This document shows positions 1-7,324 of a DNA stretch of 10,500 bases, one piece after another; the stretch's first letter is position 1, and every line of letters begins with the position of its first letter. The DNA lies in NCBI GenBank assembly GCA_903889845.1, contig CAISZB010000061.1, forward strand, positions 1 to 10,500. The letters are read 5' to 3'. Made by a program: the position numbers and the translations under genes. This stretch comes from an uncultured Verrucomicrobium sp. Its GTDB lineage: Bacteria > Verrucomicrobiota > Verrucomicrobiia > Methylacidiphilales > GAS474. The notes beneath the pieces are model-generated. The model did no database searches, was not told the DNA's origin, and saw nothing but the letters and a program-made list of their open reading frames with translations.

Positions 1-39
1 CACCCGCCGACGCACTCGCGTCCACAAGTCCATCTCCAT
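1..39 (-). CDS. istA: IS21-family transposase IstA, N-terminal 13 codons (partial, runs off left edge)
   Basis: Only the first 13 codons are visible (MEMDLWTRVRRRV). An aromatic residue followed by an R-R-R-rich stretch resembles the start of IstA-type transposases of the IS21 family, which go on into a helix-turn-helix; this match is from memory of the family and rests on very few residues. A good ribosome binding site supports the start: AAAGGA lies about 5 bases before the ATG at 39-37. The gene points outward, away from the rest of the window, and sits directly behind a pair of terminal subrepeats (63-110), which is the usual arrangement at the istA end of an IS21-like element. Alternative: another transposase family with a basic N-terminus. 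The sequence left of the window would settle it. Confidence 0.55.
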   Translation of the reverse strand, partial: MEMDLWTRVRRRV

Positions 40-62
40 GTACATCCTTTCTTTTTATAGGA

Positions 63-82
63 TGTCTCACTTTTCGACCGCC
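63..82. repeat. IS terminal subrepeat, inner copy
   Basis: A 20-bp unit beginning TGTCTCAC and ending GACCGCC. It is repeated in the same orientation at 91-110 with one difference (C at 70, T at 98) and a start-to-start distance of 28 bases, close to three helical turns. Such tandem end repeats are expected transposase-binding sites in IS21-type ends; that role is inferred. Confidence 0.7.
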
Positions 83-86
83 CCGC

Positions 87-182
87 TCACTGTCTCATTT
101 TTCGACCGCCTTTTATACGGGCAAACAGACCGGGCAGTGACACACAGGAGAGGAGCAGGAACAGAAAGAGACTCCTTTTCAT
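87..182 (-). pseudogene. Secreted protein or lipoprotein gene, cut after about 21 codons by the IS21-like element
   Basis: The ATG at 182-180 overlaps the TGA of the upstream 608-codon gene in the ATGA arrangement typical of translational coupling, with GGA five bases ahead of the start. The product begins MKRSLFLFLLLSCVSLPG: two basic residues, a strongly hydrophobic core and a Cys in an LLSC context, so it reads as a Sec signal peptide and perhaps a lipoprotein signal. At about codon 21-22 (position 117-119) the frame enters the IS end. It then encodes only a short basic tail and stops at 87-89, giving 31 residues in total. The rest of the gene is therefore missing from this side and may survive beyond the IS. 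The original function cannot be told. As the last gene of the operon it was probably an exported partner of the GH2-like enzyme and the 608-residue protein. A chance signal-like frame is possible, but the ATGA overlap argues against that. Confidence 0.6.
91..110. repeat. IS terminal subrepeat, outer copy
   Basis: Outer copy of the 20-bp unit at 63-82, with 19 of 20 bases identical. It lies inside the 37-base block shared with the right window edge, where the same unit appears inverted at 10471-10490. Confidence 0.7.
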
Positions 183-2005
183 AAATCCAGGAGATAGGGA
201 TCGACCTCGAGCTTGCAGTGCGAATCGAGAAAGCTCGCCTCGACGCATCTGCGCTCCTGCCTCTCGCCGCGAGGCTTCTCGGGATCCCAGGGAACAGAAA
301 CCGTCAACCCAGGAAGAGGCAGGGTGCGGCATTGCTCTTCTGTCAAGGGATGATCGAACCCCGCAATGAGCCACCACGCCTCAGGCCAGTCGGGGGATAA
401 GGGCCGCTCAATCCGCAGCGCATCGCCCTCCCTATGGATGTCCAGACCAGCCCCTGCATCCGAGGCCCGCACTGTCACCGCTTGGATCGCCAGCGCACAG
501 CCGGGATAGTTGAGGATCACCCACTCCCCGCAAGGGGCGGTCGCTGATTCCGAGCCGGACGGAAGAGCCCCCCGCTTTAGCACGCACGTCCCGGAAAAAC
601 GGGGCACGTAGAGAGAATCGGAAAGCCTCATCTCCGAAGCTTCCGCCCGGGGGAGACTCCATGCCAGCCGCGCCACCAGCATCAGGGGCCCCGCTTGCCG
701 GGTGAGGGTGTGAATATCGGTGCCGAGTAAGGTCGATGCAAAAAGCTCCCCGCTCAAGTAGCCGCTATGATAATCGGCTGCGGGGTGCGTGCGGACTTTC
801 CCATCCCGACCGGCATTCTTCCACTGGAGGTATCCGTAGTTCTCGTCGTTTGCCACGAACGCCACCGGCATCGATTGCCACCCCAAGCCCCCCCTCTCAC
901 TCTGGTAACATCCGCGCATCACGGGAAACTTTTCCACTCCTCCCAACCCGATATGCTTGCCCCGCCACGACGTAGCGTGGGTCCCTTCCCACACCCGCTC
1001 CCGATGAAAGGCCGGCACCGACCGCTGCTCCTTCGGCGGCAGGGAGAAATCGGCGAACCGCGTCACCCAATCGAGCATGGACGTCCAATAATTTTTTTCG
1101 GCTTCCTGAAAAGTCGTTGGAACAGGTGGGACAGCATCATATCCCATCAGGGCGTAGAGCGGCAGGGGGCATCGCGGCTCTCCGGCAAAATTGTAGCTGC
1201 GAATCGAAGGAACAAAGTGATTCGGAGCGTGGAAGGCAAGAGAAGAGGATAAAATTTCCGCCAGGTTTTTCAGACGGCGAACAAAGGCATCCTCACAACC
1301 CGAACGGGTGGCTATCCCCATCGCAAGGCAAAGAGCACTGAGGGTGACCTGAATATAAACCGGGCTGGTATTCTCCCCCCACCCCCATCCTTTCTTCTCG
1401 GTATACTCACACCACGTCTCCAGGAATTCTTTGCCGTCACCATCCCGGCGTCTCTCCACAATCCATTCGAGCGCAAAGAGGAGTGCCGCATCGGAAACCA
1501 CCTTATTAGTATAAAATAATTTCGGATGCTCCTTCTCGCGGCGGAATCCTTCCAACCCCCGTGCCAGGATGGTACGCAAGATCGTCCCCGAAGGTCTTTC
1601 GTCTTGCGCCTCCCGACCTAAAACCGCCAACACCAAGGGGTGCTGGATGAAGAAAGCGGCATTGGTATCGTGAACAGACGTCTCCTCGGCATACCACCGG
1701 AACCCACCGTAGTGAGGATCCGCAATGTCGGTGATTTGGAGGGACTGCAGGGCTTCCAGAAGACGCGGGGGGGGCTCCTCCCCCAGAAAGTCGTGGAGCA
1801 GGAAGTACTCACTCGTCGCTCGTCCGCAATGGACAGTTCCGAGGGAGGACACTTCTGTGGTATGACCGCGCTCAATGGCCACCATGCCCAGTTCTTGGTT
1901 GAACCGCATGCGATAGAAACGGTGCGCGGCCAGGGCTCTCTGTTTCATGTCCATAGTGAGGTCGTAGGGGTCACCAGCGGTAATAGCGGTAGGGTTCATC
2001 TCCAT
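179..2005 (-). CDS. Uncharacterised 608-residue protein, possibly a carbohydrate-active alpha/alpha-toroid protein
   Basis: I do not recognise the family. No signal peptide or membrane segment is visible, so it is probably cytoplasmic. The N-terminal two thirds (about 20-450) are rich in predicted helices with conserved-looking aromatic and charged patches: HYGGFRWYAEET at 98-109, GWGWGENTSPVY at 206-217, and an R-G-C-Y-Q-S-E-R-G-G-L-G-W run at 364-376. The last third (about 460-570) looks beta-rich. This layout resembles alpha/alpha-toroid glycosidases and polysaccharide lyases followed by a beta-sandwich, but that is inference from pattern only. The frame stays open up to 2155, but ATG 2005 (or 1999, two codons later) is preferred because codons above 2005 overlap the conserved C-terminus of the GH2-like gene. 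ATG 1954 is also possible and would remove the overlap. None has a clear Shine-Dalgarno sequence, so coupling to the upstream gene is likely. An eight-C tract falls at codons 78-80. Confidence 0.8.
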   Translation of the reverse strand: MEMNPTAITAGDPYDLTMDMKQRALAAHRFYRMRFNQELGMVAIERGHTTEVSSLGTVHCGRATSEYFLLHDFLGEEPPPRLLEALQSLQITDIADPHYGGFRWYAEETSVHDTNAAFFIQHPLVLAVLGREAQDERPSGTILRTILARGLEGFRREKEHPKLFYTNKVVSDAALLFALEWIVERRRDGDGKEFLETWCEYTEKKGWGWGENTSPVYIQVTLSALCLAMGIATRSGCEDAFVRRLKNLAEILSSSLAFHAPNHFVPSIRSYNFAGEPRCPLPLYALMGYDAVPPVPTTFQEAEKNYWTSMLDWVTRFADFSLPPKEQRSVPAFHRERVWEGTHATSWRGKHIGLGGVEKFPVMRGCYQSERGGLGWQSMPVAFVANDENYGYLQWKNAGRDGKVRTHPAADYHSGYLSGELFASTLLGTDIHTLTRQAGPLMLVARLAWSLPRAEASEMRLSDSLYVPRFSGTCVLKRGALPSGSESATAPCGEWVILNYPGCALAIQAVTVRASDAGAGLDIHREGDALRIERPLSPDWPEAWWLIAGFDHPLTEEQCRTLPLPGLTVSVPWDPEKPRGERQERRCVEASFLDSHCKLEVDPYLLDL

Positions 2006-5000
2006 AGGGAAAATCTCGGCGGTAATCCGGGTAATACCACCCGGCCTGTTCGGCGGCCTTCGCTCCGGCCACCGACAACCGCATAGCATCCTCCTCCGGA
2101 TTGCTGGGAGGCTTGATACCTCCATTCCCGAAACGGTCGAAGACGCGAACGGCAATCACGTTCCGCCCCGGCTTGACCCACTGGGCGGGGATTCGGTAGA
2201 CCCGGGAAACCGAATAGGCGTTGGGAGTCTCGGCCCCCGTCCTGCCCACCTCGTGACCGTTGAAATAGGTGATATCGAAGTCGTCGATCTTTCCGAGTTC
2301 CAGCAACAGATCCTGATTTTGCCACTCCTCCCCCAACGTTACCCCCCGACGCAGCACGGTTTCCCCGTTCGCATTACTCCAAGAAGCGCCGTTGCCCTGG
2401 AAGTAAGAAGGCATGGAAAGAGAGACCATGCTTTTCTCCTCTGCCGTCTCCCCCACCAACGCTTGAGCGTCCTCGGTGATACCGGGATCGGCATAGGCAG
2501 TCTCCAGCGAGGTCGCCGCTGCGAGCTTCAGGGTCATCCTCGCCAACCACGGCCCCTCCAAACGCATCTCGGGCAGCCCCGTCTTCTTCGGAGCGAAGAA
2601 GAGTGAATCGGCGGAGAAAGAGGCCCCCATGTTGGCGAGCACCTGACATAGCGCCCGCGTCTGCCGCCAACGGGTGAAGCGGAAATAGGTGAGCGAGTCG
2701 GCGTCAAAGGAGTCGAAACGGAACTGGGAAAAGAGCAGACACCCTTTCCCCGCCCGATACCGGGCAAGCAATCCATCGGCCCCCACTTCCAAGCCATCTC
2801 CGCCCGCGAGCAAAATCGCATCCCGGTCGGCACGCCAATGCAGATCGGAAAGGCTCAACCCGGAACACTCCGGCCAGGCGGGAATAGAGAGCGAACCGTG
2901 GAAGCTCCTCTTCTCGCAACGGGCACCCAAGTGATTCCCCTCCGCGCTTTTCGCCAACACCACGACCCGCCCGCCACGCTGCGCATAGGCCGCCAGATCC
3001 CCCCGGGAAAGAGCCGCCTCATCCCCATCGACCAGCACCAGGACGTCGGGTTTGTCGGGCAATTTTGAATCCCGCTGGAAATCGAGTCCCAGGAAGTTCA
3101 GGCGTTGTGCCCAATCATCTCCACCGAGGTAAACCGTCCGAGCGCGGGGTGCCGCCGGAACCCCTCCGACATAGGCGAGAAGGTCTCGGGTCACCCTCAT
3201 TGCCACAGGATCGCTCCGATCCTCAAGATCAAGCGTGCAGAGCCACAGCTTTCCGTTGCCCAGACTCAGCTCCATGAGCGGGGAATAAGCGAGGTCGAAC
3301 TCGCATTCGAGAAGAGGCCGCCAGCCGCTCCGATGCGGTTTCTCGATCGCAGCACTGGAGACGGATCCGGTCGCTCCCCATCGCCAGCCGTATGCCGGAT
3401 ACTTCCCGGGAGGATAGAGAGGCCGGGCCTCAACAAGAGTCCCGCTCCCGTTCCAGTCGGCAAAGTCCCGGTCATCCAAGTCGGGAAAGAGCGCCGGGGC
3501 CGAAGGTATTCCATAGACTTGCCGGGACAGATGCCTGGAAACCCGAAGCCCGAGTGCATCCCGGAACCAATCTGGCTGCTGAGAGAAAATCACCGTCCGC
3601 CCGCCCTTATCGACAAAACCCTTCAGCCAAGCAAGCAAGGGTGCCGATTCCTTCGCCAGCGCGTCTCGACCGATTACCAAGATTTCTCCATCGCGCGGCG
3701 CATTCTCCGTATCCGAAAGCCCTCCCCACACCCGGAATGACAGAGCCGAGGCATCCAGCAGGGCTGTAGTCTTCTTAAGCGGATCATAGACGACCAGTCC
3801 TGGAACAGGCGCCGCAGGAGGTGTCTTGGAAAAGCAGCGGTAGGAGAAACGATCCTCTTGAACGATCGCACCGATCGTCGCCTTCAGATAAATGACTCCA
3901 TCGGCCACCGCCTTCCCATCGGGCAGAGGGAAAGAGATCGGGACAAACCGGGTGGTGGCCGACGGCAGAACACCCGCGTCCTTGCCCTCCGCAATCGTTT
4001 TGCCGTCGAGCTCCGCCTTCCACGATAAGTTATAGGTTTGTTCGTCCCGCCCATCGTTCAGCAAGGCGGCCTGTTTGACGACCGTCTCCCCCGAGGTGAA
4101 GTGATGATCCTTCGCCGTATAGCACTCAGGCGGGCCGCAGATCCACGCCAAGGCGTCTTGATTCGCACTGCGCAGTGCCTCGCCCGCCGGATAGAGGTGA
4201 GGGCCTTCAGGCTGGCCGATCCGCTGCGCCTTTACCGGGGAAGACATGCTCCACCCGTTGCCGTAGATCCAAGGAATGAAGCCACCCGTCACCCCTGCCG
4301 TGCGCCAAGACCGCCAACTGTTTCGTTGAAAGAGACTCTGGATACTTTGATTCAGTTCCGAGTAAATGAGTGCTTTTTCCCCCTGCCAGCTCTGAAAGCG
4401 GAAATCGCCCTGGAACTTCCGGGCAATCGCCGCGCGATAATCTTGGGCCTCCTTTCCATAGGCCGCCCCTCCCAGATAGATCGCGGCGAATTCCGTGAGA
4501 AAAGGCTCCGTCACACTGCTCGCCTCAAGCCCCTTGCGTCCACGCATGTAACTCAGATCCAGGGGCGTCCCCGTCTCCACCGCCAGGAAAGGCCTATCCC
4601 CGTTCTTCACGTAATCGGAAAACCACTCTTCCCGCTCCTGCAACGGTATGAAGTTCAGATAAAAATTGAGCGTGTGAATATCCCCTACGCTCGCCCCATG
4701 GTGCGTCGTGGCAGGGCGAGTGGGATCGGCTTCATGAATCAGTGAAATCGCCTCACGACCGATCTGGGCTGTCCGGTTCCAAATTCCATCATCCTTCCCT
4801 TGACCCAATGCGTCTCCACGCCCGATGGCCCGCGGATCCTGATCGTTGGCACTTCCGAAGCGATTCGGGCTGGTGATCCAAAAAAGGATCGAGGGATGGT
4901 TCCGCTCCTTTTTCAACTCCCGCAACATCGCCTCACTCCAACTCTTCTTCACCCCTGGCTGATCCCACGCCTCCACTAGGTGTGCCATCGAAAGGGCACT

Positions 5001-6170
5001 CCCAATCGCCGCCCACCCTTTTCGGTCGGCCCGGTCATACCACACATCGCGGAATTCCGGCACCCCCCGCTCGTCATCGTTGAAGGGCCAGAACTCCTGC
5101 AGGTTGAATCCTAGAAAGCGGAAGTCATCGATCCGGGCATCGATCACCTCCGGAATATTGCCGCACTCGTTCACCTCCCCGTGCATTTGGATCGGGCGGA
5201 AACGAATCTCCTTTCCGTTGAGGAGGAACTTCCGGCCCTCGATCCAAAACTCACGAAAGCCGAAGGTCTGCGCATATTCGTCGTTCACCCCTGCTCCTTT
5301 GACGGCGAGTTTGAGTGCGTAGAGGTTCGGCTTCCCGAGGTCCCAAAGCCGGGGATTGTCCCAGCCCCACTCAACCGTCGCCGTTTGCGACGCCTGCGCC
5401 TCCAGCGCAATCGTCGCCTGAAATTGCCGTTCCAAATTCCCCTTTTCATCATAAAGGGAGGCCGTTACGTCCGCCGGGCCAGCCTGCCCCACAGCATCCA
5501 ATCCGATCTGGAGGGAGAGCTTTTGGTTTCGCGTCGATGTCTGGACAAAGACATCGCTCACATGCCCCCCCGCCGGGCGGCTCTCCAAACGCACCGATCC
5601 GATCAGGCCCCGGGTGGCTAATGCAGCCTTTTTCTTCGAAACCTGGTCGTGTCCCATGAAGACCTCGACCTCGCCCTTGTCGGCAAAAGCACCCACCCGC
5701 AGACGGATCTCCGCGTCGGTTCCAGGCTGAACGAACCGGGTGATGTCGCACTCCCCTCCCGGCCAATGAACGGCACCGCATTCCGTTCCATTCAGATATA
5801 TAACGGCATCGGTACTCACCCGTTCCAAATCCAAGATCACCGCCCGGCCCGACCATTCGGCGGGCACGCGGACACTCTTCCGATACCACGCACGGGACAA
5901 CCCATTGAGATCGAGATTCAGCCAGGGGGCACCCGCTCCCTTCTTGCCCACACCGGGGAGACCGGAGGCTGCCCAAGAACCGGGTACGCGAATCTCCCCC
6001 CAATTTCCATTGTCAGGAACCGTCCCCTCGTTCGGGGAGGGGCAAAACTGCCAGACACCGTCCAGCACCATCTCCCCACGGCACCCCGTCGTCTCCTTCG
6101 GCTCGGCGGCCCCGCAGGGATACGCCAGAATCCAACCCACCAAGACAGCGAAGTAAAATCGAGTTTTCAA
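1971..6170 (-). CDS. Secreted multidomain GH2-like glycosidase (1399 residues), acid/base site atypical
   Basis: Exported GH2-superfamily protein (beta-galactosidase/glucuronidase-like architecture). A signal peptide covers 1-22 with cleavage likely after C-G-A-A. Then follow a jelly-roll sugar-binding domain (about 33-200, including LDGVW and the RVPGSW motif), an immunoglobulin-like domain (about 203-308), a TIM barrel (about 310-680, starting FLLNGKEIRFRP), a post-barrel beta domain (about 690-780), two tandem glutamine-amidotransferase-like Rossmann segments (about 785-1000 and 1008-1190), and a C-terminal jelly roll (about 1245-1370) ending DEPYRYYRW. The barrel keeps the NHPS stretch (424-427) and a nucleophile-like Glu (E532 in PFLAVETG). 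Where GH2 enzymes have Asn-Glu, however, it reads SPNRFG (434-439), with no Glu. At 1399 residues it exceeds a typical GH2. The start is TTG at 6170, with GGAAG five bases upstream, fifty bases after lacI. The C-terminal 12 codons overlap the next gene. Substrate unknown; it could be a non-catalytic glycan binder. Confidence 0.88.
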   Translation of the reverse strand: MKTRFYFAVLVGWILAYPCGAAEPKETTGCRGEMVLDGVWQFCPSPNEGTVPDNGNWGEIRVPGSWAASGLPGVGKKGAGAPWLNLDLNGLSRAWYRKSVRVPAEWSGRAVILDLERVSTDAVIYLNGTECGAVHWPGGECDITRFVQPGTDAEIRLRVGAFADKGEVEVFMGHDQVSKKKAALATRGLIGSVRLESRPAGGHVSDVFVQTSTRNQKLSLQIGLDAVGQAGPADVTASLYDEKGNLERQFQATIALEAQASQTATVEWGWDNPRLWDLGKPNLYALKLAVKGAGVNDEYAQTFGFREFWIEGRKFLLNGKEIRFRPIQMHGEVNECGNIPEVIDARIDDFRFLGFNLQEFWPFNDDERGVPEFRDVWYDRADRKGWAAIGSALSMAHLVEAWDQPGVKKSWSEAMLRELKKERNHPSILFWITSPNRFGSANDQDPRAIGRGDALGQGKDDGIWNRTAQIGREAISLIHEADPTRPATTHHGASVGDIHTLNFYLNFIPLQEREEWFSDYVKNGDRPFLAVETGTPLDLSYMRGRKGLEASSVTEPFLTEFAAIYLGGAAYGKEAQDYRAAIARKFQGDFRFQSWQGEKALIYSELNQSIQSLFQRNSWRSWRTAGVTGGFIPWIYGNGWSMSSPVKAQRIGQPEGPHLYPAGEALRSANQDALAWICGPPECYTAKDHHFTSGETVVKQAALLNDGRDEQTYNLSWKAELDGKTIAEGKDAGVLPSATTRFVPISFPLPDGKAVADGVIYLKATIGAIVQEDRFSYRCFSKTPPAAPVPGLVVYDPLKKTTALLDASALSFRVWGGLSDTENAPRDGEILVIGRDALAKESAPLLAWLKGFVDKGGRTVIFSQQPDWFRDALGLRVSRHLSRQVYGIPSAPALFPDLDDRDFADWNGSGTLVEARPLYPPGKYPAYGWRWGATGSVSSAAIEKPHRSGWRPLLECEFDLAYSPLMELSLGNGKLWLCTLDLEDRSDPVAMRVTRDLLAYVGGVPAAPRARTVYLGGDDWAQRLNFLGLDFQRDSKLPDKPDVLVLVDGDEAALSRGDLAAYAQRGGRVVVLAKSAEGNHLGARCEKRSFHGSLSIPAWPECSGLSLSDLHWRADRDAILLAGGDGLEVGADGLLARYRAGKGCLLFSQFRFDSFDADSLTYFRFTRWRQTRALCQVLANMGASFSADSLFFAPKKTGLPEMRLEGPWLARMTLKLAAATSLETAYADPGITEDAQALVGETAEEKSMVSLSMPSYFQGNGASWSNANGETVLRRGVTLGEEWQNQDLLLELGKIDDFDITYFNGHEVGRTGAETPNAYSVSRVYRIPAQWVKPGRNVIAVRVFDRFGNGGIKPPSNPEEDAMRLSVAGAKAAEQAGWYYPDYRRDFPYGDEPYRYYRW

Positions 6171-6220
6171 AAAATCTTCCGCGAGGTTCGCTGTCTGTCC
6201 CGGCCATCAGTTTCTTTCCC

Positions 6221-7303
6221 CTACCGTTCCAGGTCGCCATCGCCAATGCCGGAGGGCAGAGAGAGGGGGGGGTGGTCAAAACTGAATTTGATCGGAATTT
6301 CGTAACTCGGCACCCGCTCCTCGTTGGACTCCAGCTTTTTCATCACCATCTCCGCCGCCACCTTCCCGACCTGATACCGATTATAAGTGGCCCCGCACAG
6401 GCGACCGGATCGGTTGATGGTTCCAGTTTCCACATCGCATGCCAGCACGGCAAAGTCTTCGGAAGCCCGCAGCCCTAGGATCATCAGTGCCTGCAGGATC
6501 ACGCCGTAATCGGTATTCCCCTGGATCACCGCTGCGGTCGCCTTCTGCGACGCGATCTGCCGGGCCAGTTCCTCCGGATGATATCCCGTCAGCACCCCGG
6601 CCCTGAGTCCCGCCGCCTCCATTGCCTCTTGGTATCCCTGATGCCGGTCACCGAAGCTGAAGTGGGTCGCCTTCTTCGACAGGTAACGCTTTAACCCCAG
6701 ACCTGCGGAAAACACGATTCGTCGGTGCCCTTGGCCGATCAACCGCTCCGTCAAAAGAGAACTTATACGCTTCTCGTTCCGATAAATGCAGTCGCTCTTT
6801 TTGAAAATTCCCGAATCCCAGTAAATGCGGGGGATTTTGAACTCCCCCAACAAATGTTGAGCAATCGGAGAAAGTCCGAAGTGGACGATCAGCGCGTCGA
6901 AAAAGCACTCGTTCAAGGCATTCGGCAACCTTCGTTCCCGATCCAGCTCCAATTCATCAATCTCCACCAGGGCGACGTGTCTACCCGACGGAACCAACGC
7001 ATGACTCAGGCCGACCAAAAACGGAAAGGAGGTGTAGTTCTCCACCGTTCCCCACTTCTGCGAATAATTGACCGAAACAAAACCGATGACCCCGCTTTCC
7101 CTCGTCCGCATGGCCCGCGCCGCCCGGTTGGGATTATAGCCAAGCTGCCTTGCTGCCTCCCGCACACGAAGGGCCGTCTCCTCGGAAAAGTGCTTCCTCT
7201 GTCCCTCAGCCCCGCTTCGCAACACGTTGCCCGCCGTCGTCAACGAAACGTTGGCCGCTATCGCCACATCCTTCAGCCCCGGCGCGTGATCTTTACCCTG
7301 CAT
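6221..7303 (-). CDS. LacI/GalR-family transcriptional regulator
   Basis: A 360-residue repressor-type protein of standard LacI layout. A helix-turn-helix occupies about 9-30 (LKDVAIAANVSLTTAGNVLR). The hinge helix is at about 58-67 (NPNRAARAMR), and a periplasmic-binding-protein-like sensor domain runs from about 71 to 345. The sensor has FGDRHQGYQEAMEAAG (218-232), typical of the family, and a late Y-N-x-Y-x-V-G-x-x-A-A segment (307-317). Members bind palindromic operators with a central CG through the hinge helix and release or gain DNA binding when a sugar or metabolite binds. The recognition helix reads TTAGN where many members have ATVSR, a variant seen elsewhere in the family. The gene lies between the PEP-CTERM gene (21-base gap) and the GH2-like gene (50-base gap) on the same strand, so it probably regulates its own operon through the palindrome at 8332-8345. 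The C-terminus contains an eight-C tract (6265-6272). ATG 7303 has only a weak GGAAA upstream. Confidence 0.95.
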   Translation of the reverse strand: MQGKDHAPGLKDVAIAANVSLTTAGNVLRSGAEGQRKHFSEETALRVREAARQLGYNPNRAARAMRTRESGVIGFVSVNYSQKWGTVENYTSFPFLVGLSHALVPSGRHVALVEIDELELDRERRLPNALNECFFDALIVHFGLSPIAQHLLGEFKIPRIYWDSGIFKKSDCIYRNEKRISSLLTERLIGQGHRRIVFSAGLGLKRYLSKKATHFSFGDRHQGYQEAMEAAGLRAGVLTGYHPEELARQIASQKATAAVIQGNTDYGVILQALMILGLRASEDFAVLACDVETGTINRSGRLCGATYNRYQVGKVAAEMVMKKLESNEERVPSYEIPIKFSFDHPPLSLPSGIGDGDLER

Positions 7304-7324
7304 AACCGACTATTTCCACACCCC

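Larger units (their letters stand above)
1..117 (-). mobile_element. Left IS21-like insertion sequence, istA-proximal end (partial)
   Basis: Read on the minus strand, the element starts near 117 with TATAAAAGGCGGTCG. It carries two near-identical 20-bp subrepeats and then the istA start at 39. Multiple terminal repeats just inside the end are a known trait of IS21-family elements. The boundary at about 117-118 is inferred in two ways. The 37 bases at 81-117 recur exactly, inverted, at 10464-10500 and the match breaks at 118. In addition, an open reading frame with a signal peptide (182 leftwards) loses its sense at this point. The target-site duplication cannot be checked because the other end of the element is outside the window. 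Confidence 0.65.

Noticed and set aside
183..377. The upstream part of the minus-strand open frame that ends in the truncated signal peptide
   Set aside because: It overlaps the end of the 608-residue gene in another frame and has no protein-like features; only the part from ATG 182 is supported.
2006..2155. The 50-codon N-terminal extension of the 608-residue protein
   Set aside because: It lies wholly inside the coding region of the GH2-like C-terminal jelly roll, and its residues look like frame-shifted shadow sequence.
7219..7230. GCAAC-AC-GTTGC partial palindrome as a second LacI operator
   Set aside because: The central two bases break the symmetry and it lies in the helix-turn-helix coding part of lacI; chance is the simpler explanation.
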